Below, one piece after another: positions 43,628 through 51,757 of a DNA stretch of 64,000 nucleotides (position 1 is the first letter of the stretch; every line of letters starts with the position of its first letter). Source of the stretch: Nocardia mangyaensis. Lineage in GTDB: Bacteria; Actinomycetota; Actinomycetes; Mycobacteriales; Mycobacteriaceae. The notes below the pieces were generated by a model, which was not told the origin of the DNA, did no database searches, and was given only the letters and a program-made list of their open reading frames with translations. Made by a program: the position numbers and the translations under genes. Location: the NCBI RefSeq assembly GCF_001886715.1, contig NZ_CP018082.1:6324001-6388000 (forward strand), read 5' to 3'.

Positions 43628-44233
43628 GTGGAGATGCCCGGTGAGCGCACGAAATATGCCTGGCGCACCCAGGTCCTGGCCGAGCGGGCACGGGTCGGCG
43701 CGGCCGTACACGCCGCCGAAGCGGCCGCGCTGGCCGCCGCGGCAGGCCTGCTGGCCGGGGCTGATGAGGTCGTGTGCGCCTATGTGCCGATCCGCGGCGA
43801 GCCCGGCGATCTGCGGATGCTCGACGCGCTGCGGGTGGCGGGTGCCACAGTGTTGCTGCCGGTCACCGGCGAGCCGGGACCCCTGTGCTGGGCGCGGTAC
43901 GGGGGCGCCGATTCCCTGCGAAAGGCCCGCTTCGGCCTGCTCGAACCGACCGCGCCGAGCCTGCCCCCGGAGACTGTGAGCGAGGCCGCGACGATCCTGG
44001 TTCCCGCGCTCGCGGTGGACCGGCGCGGGGTGCGGCTCGGGCGCGGCGCGGGCTACTACGACCGCACGCTGGGCGCCGCGCGCGCCGACACGCGGTTGAT
44101 CGCGGTCGTCCGCGACGCCGAGCTGGTCGACCGGCTGCCCGAGGAGGCGCACGACCGTCGGATGGGCTGGGCGCTCACCCCGGGCGGCGGACTGGACGAA
44201 CTGGGGTGCGACCTCGGCGTTTCGCCGGAATGA
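43628..44233 (+). CDS. fthC: 5-formyltetrahydrofolate cyclo-ligase
   Basis: About 201 residues. Converts 5-formyl-THF to 5,10-methenyl-THF using ATP. The ATP/Mg motif R-R-G-V-R-L-G-R-G-A-G-Y-Y-D-R is present with R-R-M-G-W near the end, and R-x-x-x-R-x in the N-terminal helix (K-Y-A-W-R-T-Q-V-L). GTG at 43,628 has AGGG eight bases before; ATG at 43,634 is the alternative. The frame is open further upstream, but only as a shadow of galU. Confidence 0.92.
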   Translation: MEMPGERTKYAWRTQVLAERARVGAAVHAAEAAALAAAAGLLAGADEVVCAYVPIRGEPGDLRMLDALRVAGATVLLPVTGEPGPLCWARYGGADSLRKARFGLLEPTAPSLPPETVSEAATILVPALAVDRRGVRLGRGAGYYDRTLGAARADTRLIAVVRDAELVDRLPEEAHDRRMGWALTPGGGLDELGCDLGVSPE

Positions 44234-44303
44234 AACCGCGATTGGCGACGTTGGCACTGTCGGCGGTAGAGTGCTAGATCGACGAGAACCCGCGGAGGAT
44301 CCT

Positions 44304-44603
44304 GTGCCAACTTATTCGTACGCGTGCACCGAGTGTGACAACCGCTTCGACATTGTTCAGTCCTTCTCCGACGATGCGCTGACGGTGTGCCCGCAGTGCT
44401 CCGGAAAGCTGCGCAAGCTGTTCAACTCGGTCGGCATCGTCTTCAAGGGCAGCGGTTTCTACCGCACCGACAGCCGTGGTGGCGCGTCCACCGCCAGCGA
44501 ACCGGCCAAGTCCTCGTCGGACTCCAACGGCAGTAGCGGCATCGGCGACGGCAGCTCCTCGACCGGGTCCAGCACCAGCTCGGCACCCGCCGCCGCCAGC
44601 TGA
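44304..44603 (+). CDS. FmdB-family zinc-ribbon protein
   Basis: 99 residues from a GTG with GGAGG five bases upstream. P-T-Y-S-Y-A-C-T-E-C and C-P-Q-C-S-G-K-L-R-K-L-F give the two CxxC pairs of a FmdB-type zinc ribbon. G-S-G-F-Y-R-T-D-S ends the domain, and the last 35 residues are Ser/Gly-rich. Related to Rv0991c, described as a redox-sensitive chaperone that binds Hsp70 clients. Neighbour order matches M. tuberculosis. Confidence 0.9.
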   Translation: MPTYSYACTECDNRFDIVQSFSDDALTVCPQCSGKLRKLFNSVGIVFKGSGFYRTDSRGGASTASEPAKSSSDSNGSSGIGDGSSSTGSSTSSAPAAAS

Positions 44604-44614
44604 TTTCCGCACAG

Positions 44615-44641
44615 TTGTCCACAGCCCCGTAGTTGTCCACA
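44615..44641 (+). other. two DnaA boxes
   Basis: TTGTCCACA occurs at 44,615-44,623 and at 44,633-44,641, 18 bases apart in the same direction. This is the strong DnaA box of high-GC actinobacteria. It lies in the short gap between the fmdB-like and SAF-domain genes. Confidence 0.6.
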
Positions 44642-44692
44642 GGCGGGGTTTTCGAGCGCTCCGCTCCCCCGCCGCACTCCTAGGCTTCGAGC

Positions 44693-45364
44693 ATGACTCG
44701 CAGTCTCGCCGATCTGGGCCGCGGCAGTTCCTGGCGCTTCGCCCTCGGTAACCGTCCGGCCTGGGCCGATGCCTTGCTCGTCCGGCGGATCGCCGCCGCG
44801 GCGCTCGCGTTGGTGGCCCTGGCACTGTTCATCCGTGGCGATCCCGGCGGCGCCAGAGTGGCGGTCGTGGTCGCCGCCACCGATCTGGCGCCCGGCAGGC
44901 TGCTCACCGCCGCCGACCTGCGGGTCGACCACTACGAATCCCGTTCGCTGCCCACCGGTTTCGTCGTCGACACCGCTGACCTGGTCGGCGCGACGCTGAC
45001 CGGTGCGATGCGCTCGGGCGAGACCTTCACCGACCTCCGGGTGGTCGGGCCACGGCTGGCCGCGGCCGCCGCCGGCAGTACCGACGCGCGGATCGTGCCG
45101 ATCCGGTTGGCCGACTCCGCGGTGGCCGAGGTGTTGCGCGCGGGCGATCGGGTCGATGTGATCGGGGTCGAGGATGCCGGTGGACCCGGCGCGACGAGAC
45201 CGGCCCGCACCCTCGCCACCGATGCCGCCGTCGTGCTCGTCACCGGCCACGCCGATCGGCGCGCTGGCACGGAACGGGTGGTCCTGGTCGCGCTGGACGG
45301 TGAATACGCGACCGCGGTCGCCGGTGCCTCGCTGCGGACCGCGCTCACCGTCGTCTTCCATTGA
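44693..45364 (+). CDS. SAF-domain membrane protein (CpaB/RcpC-like)
   Basis: 223 residues. One membrane helix (about 34-50, A-A-A-L-A-L-V-A-L-A-L-F-I) is followed by an outside SAF domain with V-A-A-T-D-L-A-P-G-R-L-L-T-A-A-D-L and S-G-E-T-F-T-D-L-R-V-V-G-P. A C-terminal part has L-R-A-G-D-R-V-D-V-I-G-V. These are the marks of CpaB/RcpC pilus-assembly proteins, yet no pilus genes are near, so the role in Nocardia is unknown. Confidence 0.8.
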   Translation: MTRSLADLGRGSSWRFALGNRPAWADALLVRRIAAAALALVALALFIRGDPGGARVAVVVAATDLAPGRLLTAADLRVDHYESRSLPTGFVVDTADLVGATLTGAMRSGETFTDLRVVGPRLAAAAAGSTDARIVPIRLADSAVAEVLRAGDRVDVIGVEDAGGPGATRPARTLATDAAVVLVTGHADRRAGTERVVLVALDGEYATAVAGASLRTALTVVFH

Positions 45365-45513
45365 ACGCCCCGATCAGGCCGCGCACGGGAAGTTCGCGCG
45401 AAATTTGCCGCAACTCTGGTTAGCATCACACACGAACCAAGCACGACCGTTTCGCACATTCGAGTTGGAGCGCAGCGCCTCGGGCCAGCTCCTGTACGAA
45501 GGAGACATCGGCA

Positions 45514-45915
45514 ATGCTCAAAGGTTTCAAGGATTTCCTGCTCCGCGGCAATGTGGTCGATTTGGCGGTCGCCGTCGTCATCGGCACGGCGTTCGTCGCG
45601 ATCGTCACCGCGTTCACCGACGGCATCATCAATCCACTGCTCGCGGTTTTCGGCGGTACCAATGACATGGGCCTCGGCTTCCAGCTGATCGCCGACAAAC
45701 CCGCCACCTTCATCGAAGTCGGTCCCATCATCACCGCGGCGATCAACTTCGTACTCATCGCGGCGATCCTGTACTTCGTGCTGGTGCTGCCCGCGACCGC
45801 GGCGAAGAAGCGATTCTCCTCCAAGGAGGACTTCACCGACAACCAGCTGCTGCAGCAGATTCGCGACCTGATGCTCGAGCAGCAGCGCAGCGGCGGTGGC
45901 AGGCACGAGAACTGA
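45514..45915 (+). CDS. mscL: large-conductance mechanosensitive channel
   Basis: 133 residues, the usual size. F-K-D-F-L-L-R-G-N-V-V-D-L-A-V-A-V-V-I-G starts transmembrane helix 1 with the pore-lining gate; helix 2 is I-N-F-V-L-I-A-A-I-L-Y-F-V-L-V. The cytoplasmic helix ends in L-L-Q-Q-I-R-D-L. It opens under membrane tension to release solutes in osmotic downshift. AAGGAG lies nine bases before the ATG. In M. tuberculosis mscL also sits near mprA-pepD. Confidence 0.96.
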   Translation: MLKGFKDFLLRGNVVDLAVAVVIGTAFVAIVTAFTDGIINPLLAVFGGTNDMGLGFQLIADKPATFIEVGPIITAAINFVLIAAILYFVLVLPATAAKKRFSSKEDFTDNQLLQQIRDLMLEQQRSGGGRHEN

Positions 45916-45943
45916 GCGGGACTCACCAATAGCATTGCCGGAC

Positions 45944-45983
45944 AACACGATTGGGCCACGCCGCAGCGGAGCCCAATCGTGTT
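45944..45983. terminator. shared terminator between mscL and porin 1
   Basis: AACACGATTGGGC (45,944-45,956) and GCCCAATCGTGTT (45,971-45,983) are perfect 13-base arms with a 14-base loop, lying between convergent genes. Works in both directions, though T-runs are weak. Confidence 0.75.
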
Positions 45984-45989
45984 CGCGTC

Positions 45990-46637
45990 TCAGCCCAGGC
46001 TGAACGGCTGACCCCACAGGGTCACCCAGCTGATCACGTTGTCGGTCTCCACCTCGACGCTCACGAACGAGCGCGCTTGGGCGTAGCCGCCGCAGCCGGA
46101 CAGGCCGATGGTCTCGTCGGCCCAGGTCACCGAACCTGAACCGCCCTGGAATGCGTTGCGGGTCCGATGGGATTCATTGCCGTAGTCGTCGGCCATCTCG
46201 AGGTCGAGGACGTAGAAGGACTTGGTCTGGCCGGGGCCGAGCGTGAGCGATCCACCGCCGAGGCCCACCGCGGCGCCGGCGGAGTCGCCCGCGCCCTCGG
46301 TCGACGCGCCACCACCCGCGATGTTGACCTGGCAGCCGACGGTGTAGCCGGGGAATATCTTTCCGGCGCCACCACCCGACACCGTCACCTGCGCGCTGCC
46401 CGACACCCACGCATTACGGTGCGCGGGCGTAGATCCCATCGACGGATTGATGTTCGCGGACTCCCCGACCATGCTGATGTCGACGACAGTGCCGTCGGAC
46501 AGGGTCTTGCTGATGTGCCCGCCGGGCAGCGGAATGAAGGTGTCGGCATTGGCCGCACCCGTGGAGAACAAGCCCAGTGCCACGGTCGCCGCGGCGGTGA
46601 GACCGGCCGCGCGCGCCATGTTTTTCACAGTGATCAT
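45990..46637 (-). CDS. MspA-family porin, type ending F-S-L-G (copy 1)
   Basis: About 215 residues. Signal peptide ends A-A-N-A just before D-T-F-I-P-L-P. The mature MspA fold has D-G-T-V-V-D-I, N-A-W-V-S-G-S-A-Q-V and Y-T-V-G-C-Q-V-N-I, a Gly-rich hairpin, then D-L-E-M-A-D-D and W-V-T-L-W-G-Q-P-F-S-L-G. It should form the hydrophilic pore of the mycolic-acid outer membrane, in Nocardia as a mixed NfpA-NfpB channel. GAGGGG lies nine bases before the ATG. Nearly the same as the gene at 47,658-48,317. Confidence 0.93.
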   Translation of the reverse strand: MITVKNMARAAGLTAAATVALGLFSTGAANADTFIPLPGGHISKTLSDGTVVDISMVGESANINPSMGSTPAHRNAWVSGSAQVTVSGGGAGKIFPGYTVGCQVNIAGGGASTEGAGDSAGAAVGLGGGSLTLGPGQTKSFYVLDLEMADDYGNESHRTRNAFQGGSGSVTWADETIGLSGCGGYAQARSFVSVEVETDNVISWVTLWGQPFSLG

Positions 46638-46702
46638 CACAGTTGACCCCTCGAGGGTGAATTCGTGTGAGCTAGCGAGAATTTCATCGACGCGACCCTG
46701 GC

Positions 46703-47371
46703 TCAGCCGATGCTGAAAGGCATTCCGTAGAGGGTGGTCTTCGAGTAGTGGTCACCGATGATCTCGACGACCGTGTACGCCCGGGCCTGGGCGTAGCCAG
46801 CGCACCCCTGGATCTGGATCTCGGCGTCCTGATAATCCACCGAGTAGACACCCGGCTTCAGAATGTCCTTGGAACTGATCTGCACGAAGGCTACGTCGCC
46901 GGGGCCGAGATTCAGGCCGATCGAGGCCTCACCCAGTGGCCCGTTGCTGTCCACACCGACCGCGGCCTGGGCGCCGATCGCGTCGTCGCCGATGCTCACC
47001 TGGCAGCCGACGATATAGCCCGTATTCAGCTGTGATGCACCGTGAGTCGAGGAATTGTTGGAACCGGGACGGTTGGACGGACCGTTCCACGGGCCCACCT
47101 CACCTTCCGGCGTGACCTCCACATCGGCGCGCGCACTGCCCGAAACCCAGACGACGCGGCCCGCGCCGTTGGCGGCCAGCGACGGCGAGATGACAGCATG
47201 CTCGCCGGTACGACTCAGGGTGACGCCGGGACCGTTCTTGTGGCCGTCCGGCAACGGCACGAAGGTATCCGCGTTGGCGGCACCGGCCGACAGCAGGCCG
47301 ATCGTCACGGCCGCGGCGGCGGCAACGCCCCATGCGCCCGAACGCATGCGGTTGATGCGGTTCTCGCTCAT
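46703..47371 (-). CDS. MspA-family porin, type ending F-S-I-G (copy 1)
   Basis: About 222 residues from the ATG at 47,371 with GAGGGG four bases upstream; the longer open frame to 47,605 is not coding. Signal peptide ends A-A-N-A/D-T-F-V-P-L-P. W-V-S-G-S-A, Y-I-V-G-C-Q-V-S-I, D-I-L-K-P-G-V-Y and Y-G-M-P-F-S-I-G follow. Twin of the gene at 48,383-49,063. Together with the preceding type it forms an NfpA/NfpB-like subunit pair. Confidence 0.92.
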   Translation of the reverse strand: MSENRINRMRSGAWGVAAAAAVTIGLLSAGAANADTFVPLPDGHKNGPGVTLSRTGEHAVISPSLAANGAGRVVWVSGSARADVEVTPEGEVGPWNGPSNRPGSNNSSTHGASQLNTGYIVGCQVSIGDDAIGAQAAVGVDSNGPLGEASIGLNLGPGDVAFVQISSKDILKPGVYSVDYQDAEIQIQGCAGYAQARAYTVVEIIGDHYSKTTLYGMPFSIG

Positions 47372-47600
47372 TCTTCCCCTCGGGTTCACGCAAAGTGACC
47401 TCGACCGTCGAGGCCGATATCTGAGCTGCGCCCGGACCCAGCTGGGGTGTGTCACATGGACAGGCACCGCTGGCAACAGGGCAGACGCGCCCTGCCGGGA
47501 GGTGGATCGAGAAAGACAAGCGACTGCGAGGCAGTCGATTCGCCACAAACATAATGAGGCGACCCGCCATTGTCCAGTGCACCGACAATGCCGGAGACAG

Positions 47601-47639
47601 CACAACGGGCCGGTCGCGAGAAGCGACCGGCCCGTTGTG
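47601..47639 (-). terminator. terminator after porin pair 2
   Basis: A perfect 17-base stem, CACAACGGGCCGGTCGC / GCGACCGGCCCGTTGTG, with loop GAGAA, begins 19 bases after the porin stop at 47,658. It isolates pair 2 from pair 1. Confidence 0.82.
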
Positions 47640-47657
47640 GTTCGAGAATCGAACAGA

Positions 47658-48317
47658 TCAGCCGAGGCTGAACGGCTGACCCCACAGGGTCACCCAGCTG
47701 ATCACGTTGTCGGTCTCGACCTCGACGCTCACGAAGGAACGAGCCTGCGCGTAGCCGGCACAGCCGGACAGGCCGATGGTCGTGTCCGACCAGGTCACCG
47801 AGCCACTGCCATCGGTGAACTTGTTGCTCTTGCTGTGCGATTCGCTGCCGTAGTCGTCGGCCTTCTCCAGGTCGAGGACGTAGAACGAAGCCGCCTGGCC
47901 GGGGCCGAGCGAGAGCTCGCCGCCGGTGCCGACGCCACCGCCGGCATTGCCCTCCCAGTCACTTTCGACCGAGCCGTCGCCGGAGACGCCGCCGCCGGCG
48001 ATGTTGACCTGGCAGCCCACGGTGTAGCCCGGCAGGATCTTGCCGCTGCCACCGCCGGAGACGGTGACCTGCGCGCTACCGGAGACCCACGCGTTGCGGT
48101 GCACGGGGGTGGCACCCATCGACGGGCTGATGTTGGCCGACTCGCCGACCAGCTTGATGTTGACGACGGTCCCGTCGGACAGCGTCTTGGTGATGTCGCC
48201 GCCCGGCAGGGGTACGAAGGTGTCGGCATTGGCCGCACCCGTGGAGAACAGGCCGACGGCCACGGTGGCCGCGGCGCTGACGCCCGCCACCTTCGCCATG
48301 AACTTACGGTTGATCAT
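47658..48317 (-). CDS. MspA-family porin, type ending F-S-L-G (copy 2)
   Basis: 219 residues from the ATG at 48,317 with GAGGGA eight bases upstream. Same plan as copy 1 (45,990-46,637): A-A-N-A/D-T-F-V-P-L-P-G-G, G-E-S-A-N-I-S-P-S-M-G, Y-T-V-G-C-Q-V-N-I, an insert D-G-S-V-E-S-D-W-E-G in the Gly-rich loop, then W-V-T-L-W-G-Q-P-F-S-L-G. The difference in loop charge may change channel selectivity. Confidence 0.93.
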   Translation of the reverse strand: MINRKFMAKVAGVSAAATVAVGLFSTGAANADTFVPLPGGDITKTLSDGTVVNIKLVGESANISPSMGATPVHRNAWVSGSAQVTVSGGGSGKILPGYTVGCQVNIAGGGVSGDGSVESDWEGNAGGGVGTGGELSLGPGQAASFYVLDLEKADDYGSESHSKSNKFTDGSGSVTWSDTTIGLSGCAGYAQARSFVSVEVETDNVISWVTLWGQPFSLG

Positions 48318-48382
48318 AGGATTTGTCCCTCGAGGATTGAGTTCGCCGCAGCGAGAAGAAGATTCGTACAGTTCGAAAGACG

Positions 48383-49063
48383 TCAGCCGATGCTGAACGG
48401 CATACCGTAGAGGGTGGTCTTCGAGTAGTGGTCGCCGATGATCTCGACCACGGTGTACGCCCGGGCCTGCGCGTAACCCGCGCAGCCCTGGATCTCGATC
48501 TCGGCGTCCTGGTAATCGATGGCGTAGGTGCCCGCCTTCAGGATGTCCTTCGAAGAGATCTGCACGAACTTGACCTCGCCCGGGCCGAGGTTCACGCCGA
48601 TCGAGCCGCCGGCGGTCACGCCACCGGTGCTCACGCCACCGGAAACACCGGCGCCGATCGCGTCGTCGGCGATGCTCACCTGGCAACCGACGATGTAGCC
48701 GGTGTTCAGCTGCGAGGCGCCGTGGGTGGAGGAGTTGTTCGTGCCGGGGTTGCCGGCCGGGCCGTTCCAGGGGCCGACCTCGCCCTCGGGGGTTTCATTG
48801 ACCTCGGCGATCGCGGATCCCGAAACCCAGACGACGCGACCCGCGCCGTTGGCGGCCAGCGACGGCGAGATCAGGGCGGATTCGCCGGTTCGGGTGATGG
48901 TCACGCCCGAAGGTCCAACCTTCTGGCCGTCCGGCAACGGCACGAAGGTATCGGCGTTGGCGGCACCGGTCGACAGCAGGCCGATGGCCATGGCGGCCGC
49001 GGCAGCGCCGACGCCCGCGGCACGGGCGCCGCGGCGCACACCGGTGGTGCGGTTCTCGCTCAT
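48383..49063 (-). CDS. MspA-family porin, type ending F-S-I-G (copy 2)
   Basis: About 226 residues from the ATG at 49,063 with GAGGGG upstream. Signal peptide with A-A-N-A/D-T-F-V-P-L-P-D-G. W-V-S-G-S-A-I-A-E-V, Q-L-N-T-G-Y-I-V-G-C-Q-V-S-I, a Gly/Val-rich insert (S-G-G-V-S-T-G-G-V) and Y-G-M-P-F-S-I-G follow. First gene of the porin cluster, with 520 bases of upstream sequence likely to hold its promoter. Confidence 0.92.
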   Translation of the reverse strand: MSENRTTGVRRGARAAGVGAAAAAMAIGLLSTGAANADTFVPLPDGQKVGPSGVTITRTGESALISPSLAANGAGRVVWVSGSAIAEVNETPEGEVGPWNGPAGNPGTNNSSTHGASQLNTGYIVGCQVSIADDAIGAGVSGGVSTGGVTAGGSIGVNLGPGEVKFVQISSKDILKAGTYAIDYQDAEIEIQGCAGYAQARAYTVVEIIGDHYSKTTLYGMPFSIG

Positions 49064-49472
49064 ACTTCCCCTCATCAGTGTCTAACAGCCGATCTCGACT
49101 TTCGAGACCGGACAAGTGGACCTCACAGGCCCAGCTCAGTGTGTCTCCCATTTGTTGCCGTTACGTAACCAACTGTTATTTTGACGATACGGCCGGGGCC
49201 GGTGTGGCGAACCCGAGCCAGGGCTCCACCGGGTGGTTCAACGCACAGAAGCGGGGACTGCGAGTACCAATGGTTGGTGGCTCGATGGCGAACATTAAAC
49301 GCTGTGCGGGTGTCGTAGCAACGAAACAGTTCGTAAATTTCAACGCGCACTTACGCACAAGTGCGCACATGGCCACATGCTGTGACATGCATAAATAGGG
49401 TTGCGAAGGTGTGTGTCAACGGGGATGGACCGAAGTTGACTACCGACCAGTACCGAACCCGCACACGACAAA

Positions 49473-49494
49473 GGACCACGCTTTCGCGTGGTCC
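49473..49494 (-). terminator. terminator of moaB2 unit
   Basis: GGACCACGC and GCGTGGTCC are perfect 9-base arms around TTTC. In the minus direction TTTGTCG follows. It lies about 90 bases past the end of the small gene 49,584-49,772. Confidence 0.72.
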
Positions 49495-49549
49495 AGAACA
49501 ATTGTCATCGATTCGCCATACCGCCGAAAACGCCAATTCGACGGGGCTC

Positions 49550-49574
49550 TATCTACGTAGCGGCTACGTAGATA
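49550..49574. promoter_or_regulatory. 11-bp palindrome with 3-base spacer
   Basis: Arms TATCTACGTAG and CTACGTAGATA are perfect, spacer CGG, and each arm holds the palindrome CTACGTAG or its half. It begins ten bases from the stop of 49,584-49,772. The tight spacer looks like a protein operator rather than a terminator; no T-run. Confidence 0.5.
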
Positions 49575-49583
49575 ACGGAGCGG

Positions 49584-49772
49584 TCACCCGTGGTGCGGCG
49601 GAATCTGAGACCGCAACCATTCATCGCCTTCGGTGCCCCGCACATCCTCTCCGCGCTCGTCGCCGCTCGTGTCGGGCAGCACCTCACCGAAGATCCGCGC
49701 GACCCGCGCCGTCTCCGCCGCCTTGCGCCGCAGCGCTTCGGCGGCGTCGGCGGACGCCTGCTCGGAACTCAC
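49584..49772 (-). CDS. small conserved acidic protein after moaB2
   Basis: 62 residues. A helix S-S-E-Q-A-S-A-D-A-A-E-A-L-R-R-K-A-A-E-T followed by A-R-I-F-G-E-V-L-P-D-T and an acidic stretch D-E-R-G-E-D. W-L-R-S-Q-I-P-P-H-H near the end. It overlaps moaB2 by ATGA and is therefore co-translated. Similar small proteins occur beside moaB2 in related genera as I recall, but no function is known. Confidence 0.72.
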   Translation of the reverse strand: MSSEQASADAAEALRRKAAETARVARIFGEVLPDTSGDERGEDVRGTEGDEWLRSQIPPHHG

Positions 49773-50314
49773 TCGTCGAGCCCCGACAATTCGCCGATCA
49801 CCCGGCTCGCCAGCGGGCCGAGGGTCGCCATGCCATCGCGGATCGCCGAGCGGGTACCCGGCAGGTTCACCACGAGCGTGCTGCCGGAGATCCCGGCGAC
49901 ACCGCGCGAGAGACCGGCGTCGAGCGAACCGGCCACCCGGCCCGAGGCACGCAGCGCCTCGGTGATGCCGGGCAGCTCCCGGTCGAGCACCTGCGCGGTG
50001 GCCTCCGGGGTGACGTCACGGGGGGACATACCGGTGCCGCCGACCGAGATCACCAGGTCGACACCGCCGATCACCGCGGTGTTGAGGGCATTGCGGATCT
50101 CGACCTCTTCGGCCTGCACCGTCACCGAGGCGTCGACCAGGAAGCCTGCCTCGCTGAGCAGTTCGGTGACGAGGGGGCCGAATGAATCCACGCCGCCATG
50201 AGCCGTTCGATCGTCGACGACCACAACCAGTGCACGCCCTGCCACGGGAGCATCGATGTCCATGGTCATCACCGTAGCGCCTACACACGACAGTGCCGCG
50301 TTCGATCGCATCAT
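49769..50314 (-). CDS. moaB2: MoaB/Mog-family molybdopterin protein
   Basis: 181 residues. MoaB/Mog fold: A-L-V-V-V-V-D-D-R-T, D-L-V-I-S-V-G-G-T-G-M-S-P-R-D-V-T-P-E-A-T (MPT-binding signature), L-P-G-I-T-E-A-L-R and S-T-L-V-V-N-L-P-G-T. The family adenylates molybdopterin before MoeA inserts molybdate. The ATG at 50,314 follows a strong GGAGGGGGG and overlaps pepD by ATGA. M. tuberculosis moaB2 also sits next to pepD-mprB-mprA. Confidence 0.92.
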   Translation of the reverse strand: MMRSNAALSCVGATVMTMDIDAPVAGRALVVVVDDRTAHGGVDSFGPLVTELLSEAGFLVDASVTVQAEEVEIRNALNTAVIGGVDLVISVGGTGMSPRDVTPEATAQVLDRELPGITEALRASGRVAGSLDAGLSRGVAGISGSTLVVNLPGTRSAIRDGMATLGPLASRVIGELSGLDE

Positions 50315-51663
50315 CGACCCCCCTCCGCTGCCGCGGCGGTGAGCGTGACCTCGACGGTCGTGGTGTTACCGCCCTGTTCGTCGGTATAGGTGACTGACAC
50401 CTTGTCTCCTGGCTGGTGGGATCGGACGGCGGCGATCAGCGCGTCGCCGGTATCGATGGGTCGGTCGTCGAGGCGGGTGATGACCGCGCCCGCCGGGATG
50501 CCCGCCTGGTCGGCGGGCCCGTCGGGCGTGGCCTCGAGCACCCGCGCGACGGAGTCCTGGGGTCGCAGTTTGACGCCGATCTGGGCGTAGGTGGCCTGTC
50601 CGGTCTTGATCAGCTCGTCGGCGACGCGGCGCGCCTGGTCGACCGGGATCGCGAAGCCGAGGCCGATCGAGCCGCTCTGTGCCCCCGCGGCCTCGCCGCC
50701 GAGGCTGGCGATCGCGGTGTTGATGCCGATCAGCCTGCCCTCGCCGTCGACGAGGGCGCCGCCGGAGTTGCCGGGGTTGATCGCGGCATCGGTCTGGATC
50801 GCGTCGATCACCGGGTTCACCTGGCTCGGGGTGCCCTCGCCGCTGGTGGAGACCGGTCGATTGAGCGCGGAGACGATGCCGGTGGTGACCGTGCCCGCCA
50901 GGCCGAGCGGAGAACCGATCGCGATCACCGGCTGGCCGACCGCGAGCCCCTCGGAGGTGCCGAGTTCGATCGGGGTGAGCCCGGTCTTGCCGCTGACCTT
51001 GATCACGGCCAGATCCGAGACCGGGTCGGCGCCGACCATGGTGGCGGGGGCGGTGCTGCCGTCGCTGAAGACCACTTCCATCTTCGCCGAGGCGCCCGCA
51101 CCGGCGGCGACGTGATTGTTGGTGAGAATCAGCCCGTCCGAGGACAGCACCACCCCCGAACCCTCGCCGGCGGCCCTGGTGCCCGCCACCTTGATCATCA
51201 CGACGCTGGGCAGCACCCGCTGCGCCACCGCCTGGGTCGACCCGGCGGGCGCGTTGGCGACATTGTTCAGCGCGGGCCTGGGGGCCTCGAGCGCGTTGGT
51301 CACCTGCGCCGAATCCGAGTTGGCCGCCAGCACGCCGACGGCGCCACCGACACCACCGCTGACCAGGGCCAGCGCGGCCGCGCCCGCGACCAGACCGAGC
51401 CGCAAGGGCTTGCGCGGCGGGTTCGCCGCCGCAGCGGCACCGAATGCTTGCGGACCGGGGCCGTAAGGCGGTGCGGCGCCGTAGGGCGGCTGACCGCCAT
51501 GGCCCGCGGCGGTCGGTGGATATCCGGCCGGACCCGTTCCCGGCCCGCCGGACTGTGGTGGACCGAATGCCGGAGGCCCGGAGTGTGGCTGAACAGGATG
51601 ATCCGCGCCCATACCTGCGCCGCTGGGCTGGTCAGCAGAGTACTGCTGGGGATCGTCGGTCAT
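50311..51663 (-). CDS. pepD: HtrA-family serine protease PepD
   Basis: 450 residues. A Gly/Pro-rich cytoplasmic N-terminus of about 85 residues precedes a membrane helix (L-V-A-G-A-A-A-L-A-L-V). The outside protease domain has His in L-T-N-N-H-V, Asp in V-S-D-L-A-V and Ser in G-N-S-G-G-A-L. A PDZ domain with A-G-I-P-A-G-A-V-I-T-R-L follows. It degrades or chaperones damaged envelope proteins and is under MprAB in mycobacteria. An MprA-like box lies 45 bases upstream. Confidence 0.95.
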   Translation of the reverse strand: MTDDPQQYSADQPSGAGMGADHPVQPHSGPPAFGPPQSGGPGTGPAGYPPTAAGHGGQPPYGAAPPYGPGPQAFGAAAAANPPRKPLRLGLVAGAAALALVSGGVGGAVGVLAANSDSAQVTNALEAPRPALNNVANAPAGSTQAVAQRVLPSVVMIKVAGTRAAGEGSGVVLSSDGLILTNNHVAAGAGASAKMEVVFSDGSTAPATMVGADPVSDLAVIKVSGKTGLTPIELGTSEGLAVGQPVIAIGSPLGLAGTVTTGIVSALNRPVSTSGEGTPSQVNPVIDAIQTDAAINPGNSGGALVDGEGRLIGINTAIASLGGEAAGAQSGSIGLGFAIPVDQARRVADELIKTGQATYAQIGVKLRPQDSVARVLEATPDGPADQAGIPAGAVITRLDDRPIDTGDALIAAVRSHQPGDKVSVTYTDEQGGNTTTVEVTLTAAAAEGGR

Positions 51664-51707
51664 GGTGTCTGTCTCCTCACGCTTGCTGACCAGCTTGCTG
51701 GCGACGA

Positions 51708-51724
51708 CTGAGAAGCTCCTGAGA
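51708..51724 (-). promoter_or_regulatory. MprA-type box upstream of pepD
   Basis: On the minus strand TCTCAG occurs twice with five bases between (TCTCAGGAGCTTCTCAG). The same spacing occurs before mprA. MprA binds tandem near-octamers containing CTCAG in mycobacteria. Confidence 0.7.
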
Positions 51725-51757
51725 TCGGCCCGTCAGTTCACCGTGACTGTGCGCCGA

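Larger units (their letters stand above)
45990..49063 (-). repeat. tandem duplication of a two-porin unit
   Basis: Types L and I alternate: 45,990 (F-S-L-G), 46,703 (F-S-I-G), 47,658 (F-S-L-G), 48,383 (F-S-I-G). Spacing inside each unit is about 65 bases, and about 290 bases separate the units with a terminator. A two-gene unit therefore duplicated as a whole. Confidence 0.85.
49064..49583. promoter_or_regulatory. intergenic region upstream of porin cluster
   Basis: No gene is seen. It should hold the promoter of porin pair 2. An inverted repeat GCGCACTT / AAGTGCGC with a 6-base loop lies at 49,345-49,366. A terminator (49,473-49,494) and a palindrome (49,550-49,574) are listed separately. 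The 49,150-49,350 part is richer in A+T than the genes. Confidence 0.6.

Noticed and set aside
50416..51711. 431-codon plus-strand frame opposite pepD
   Set aside because: pepD carries a full HtrA catalytic triad and PDZ domain; the opposite frame is low-complexity.
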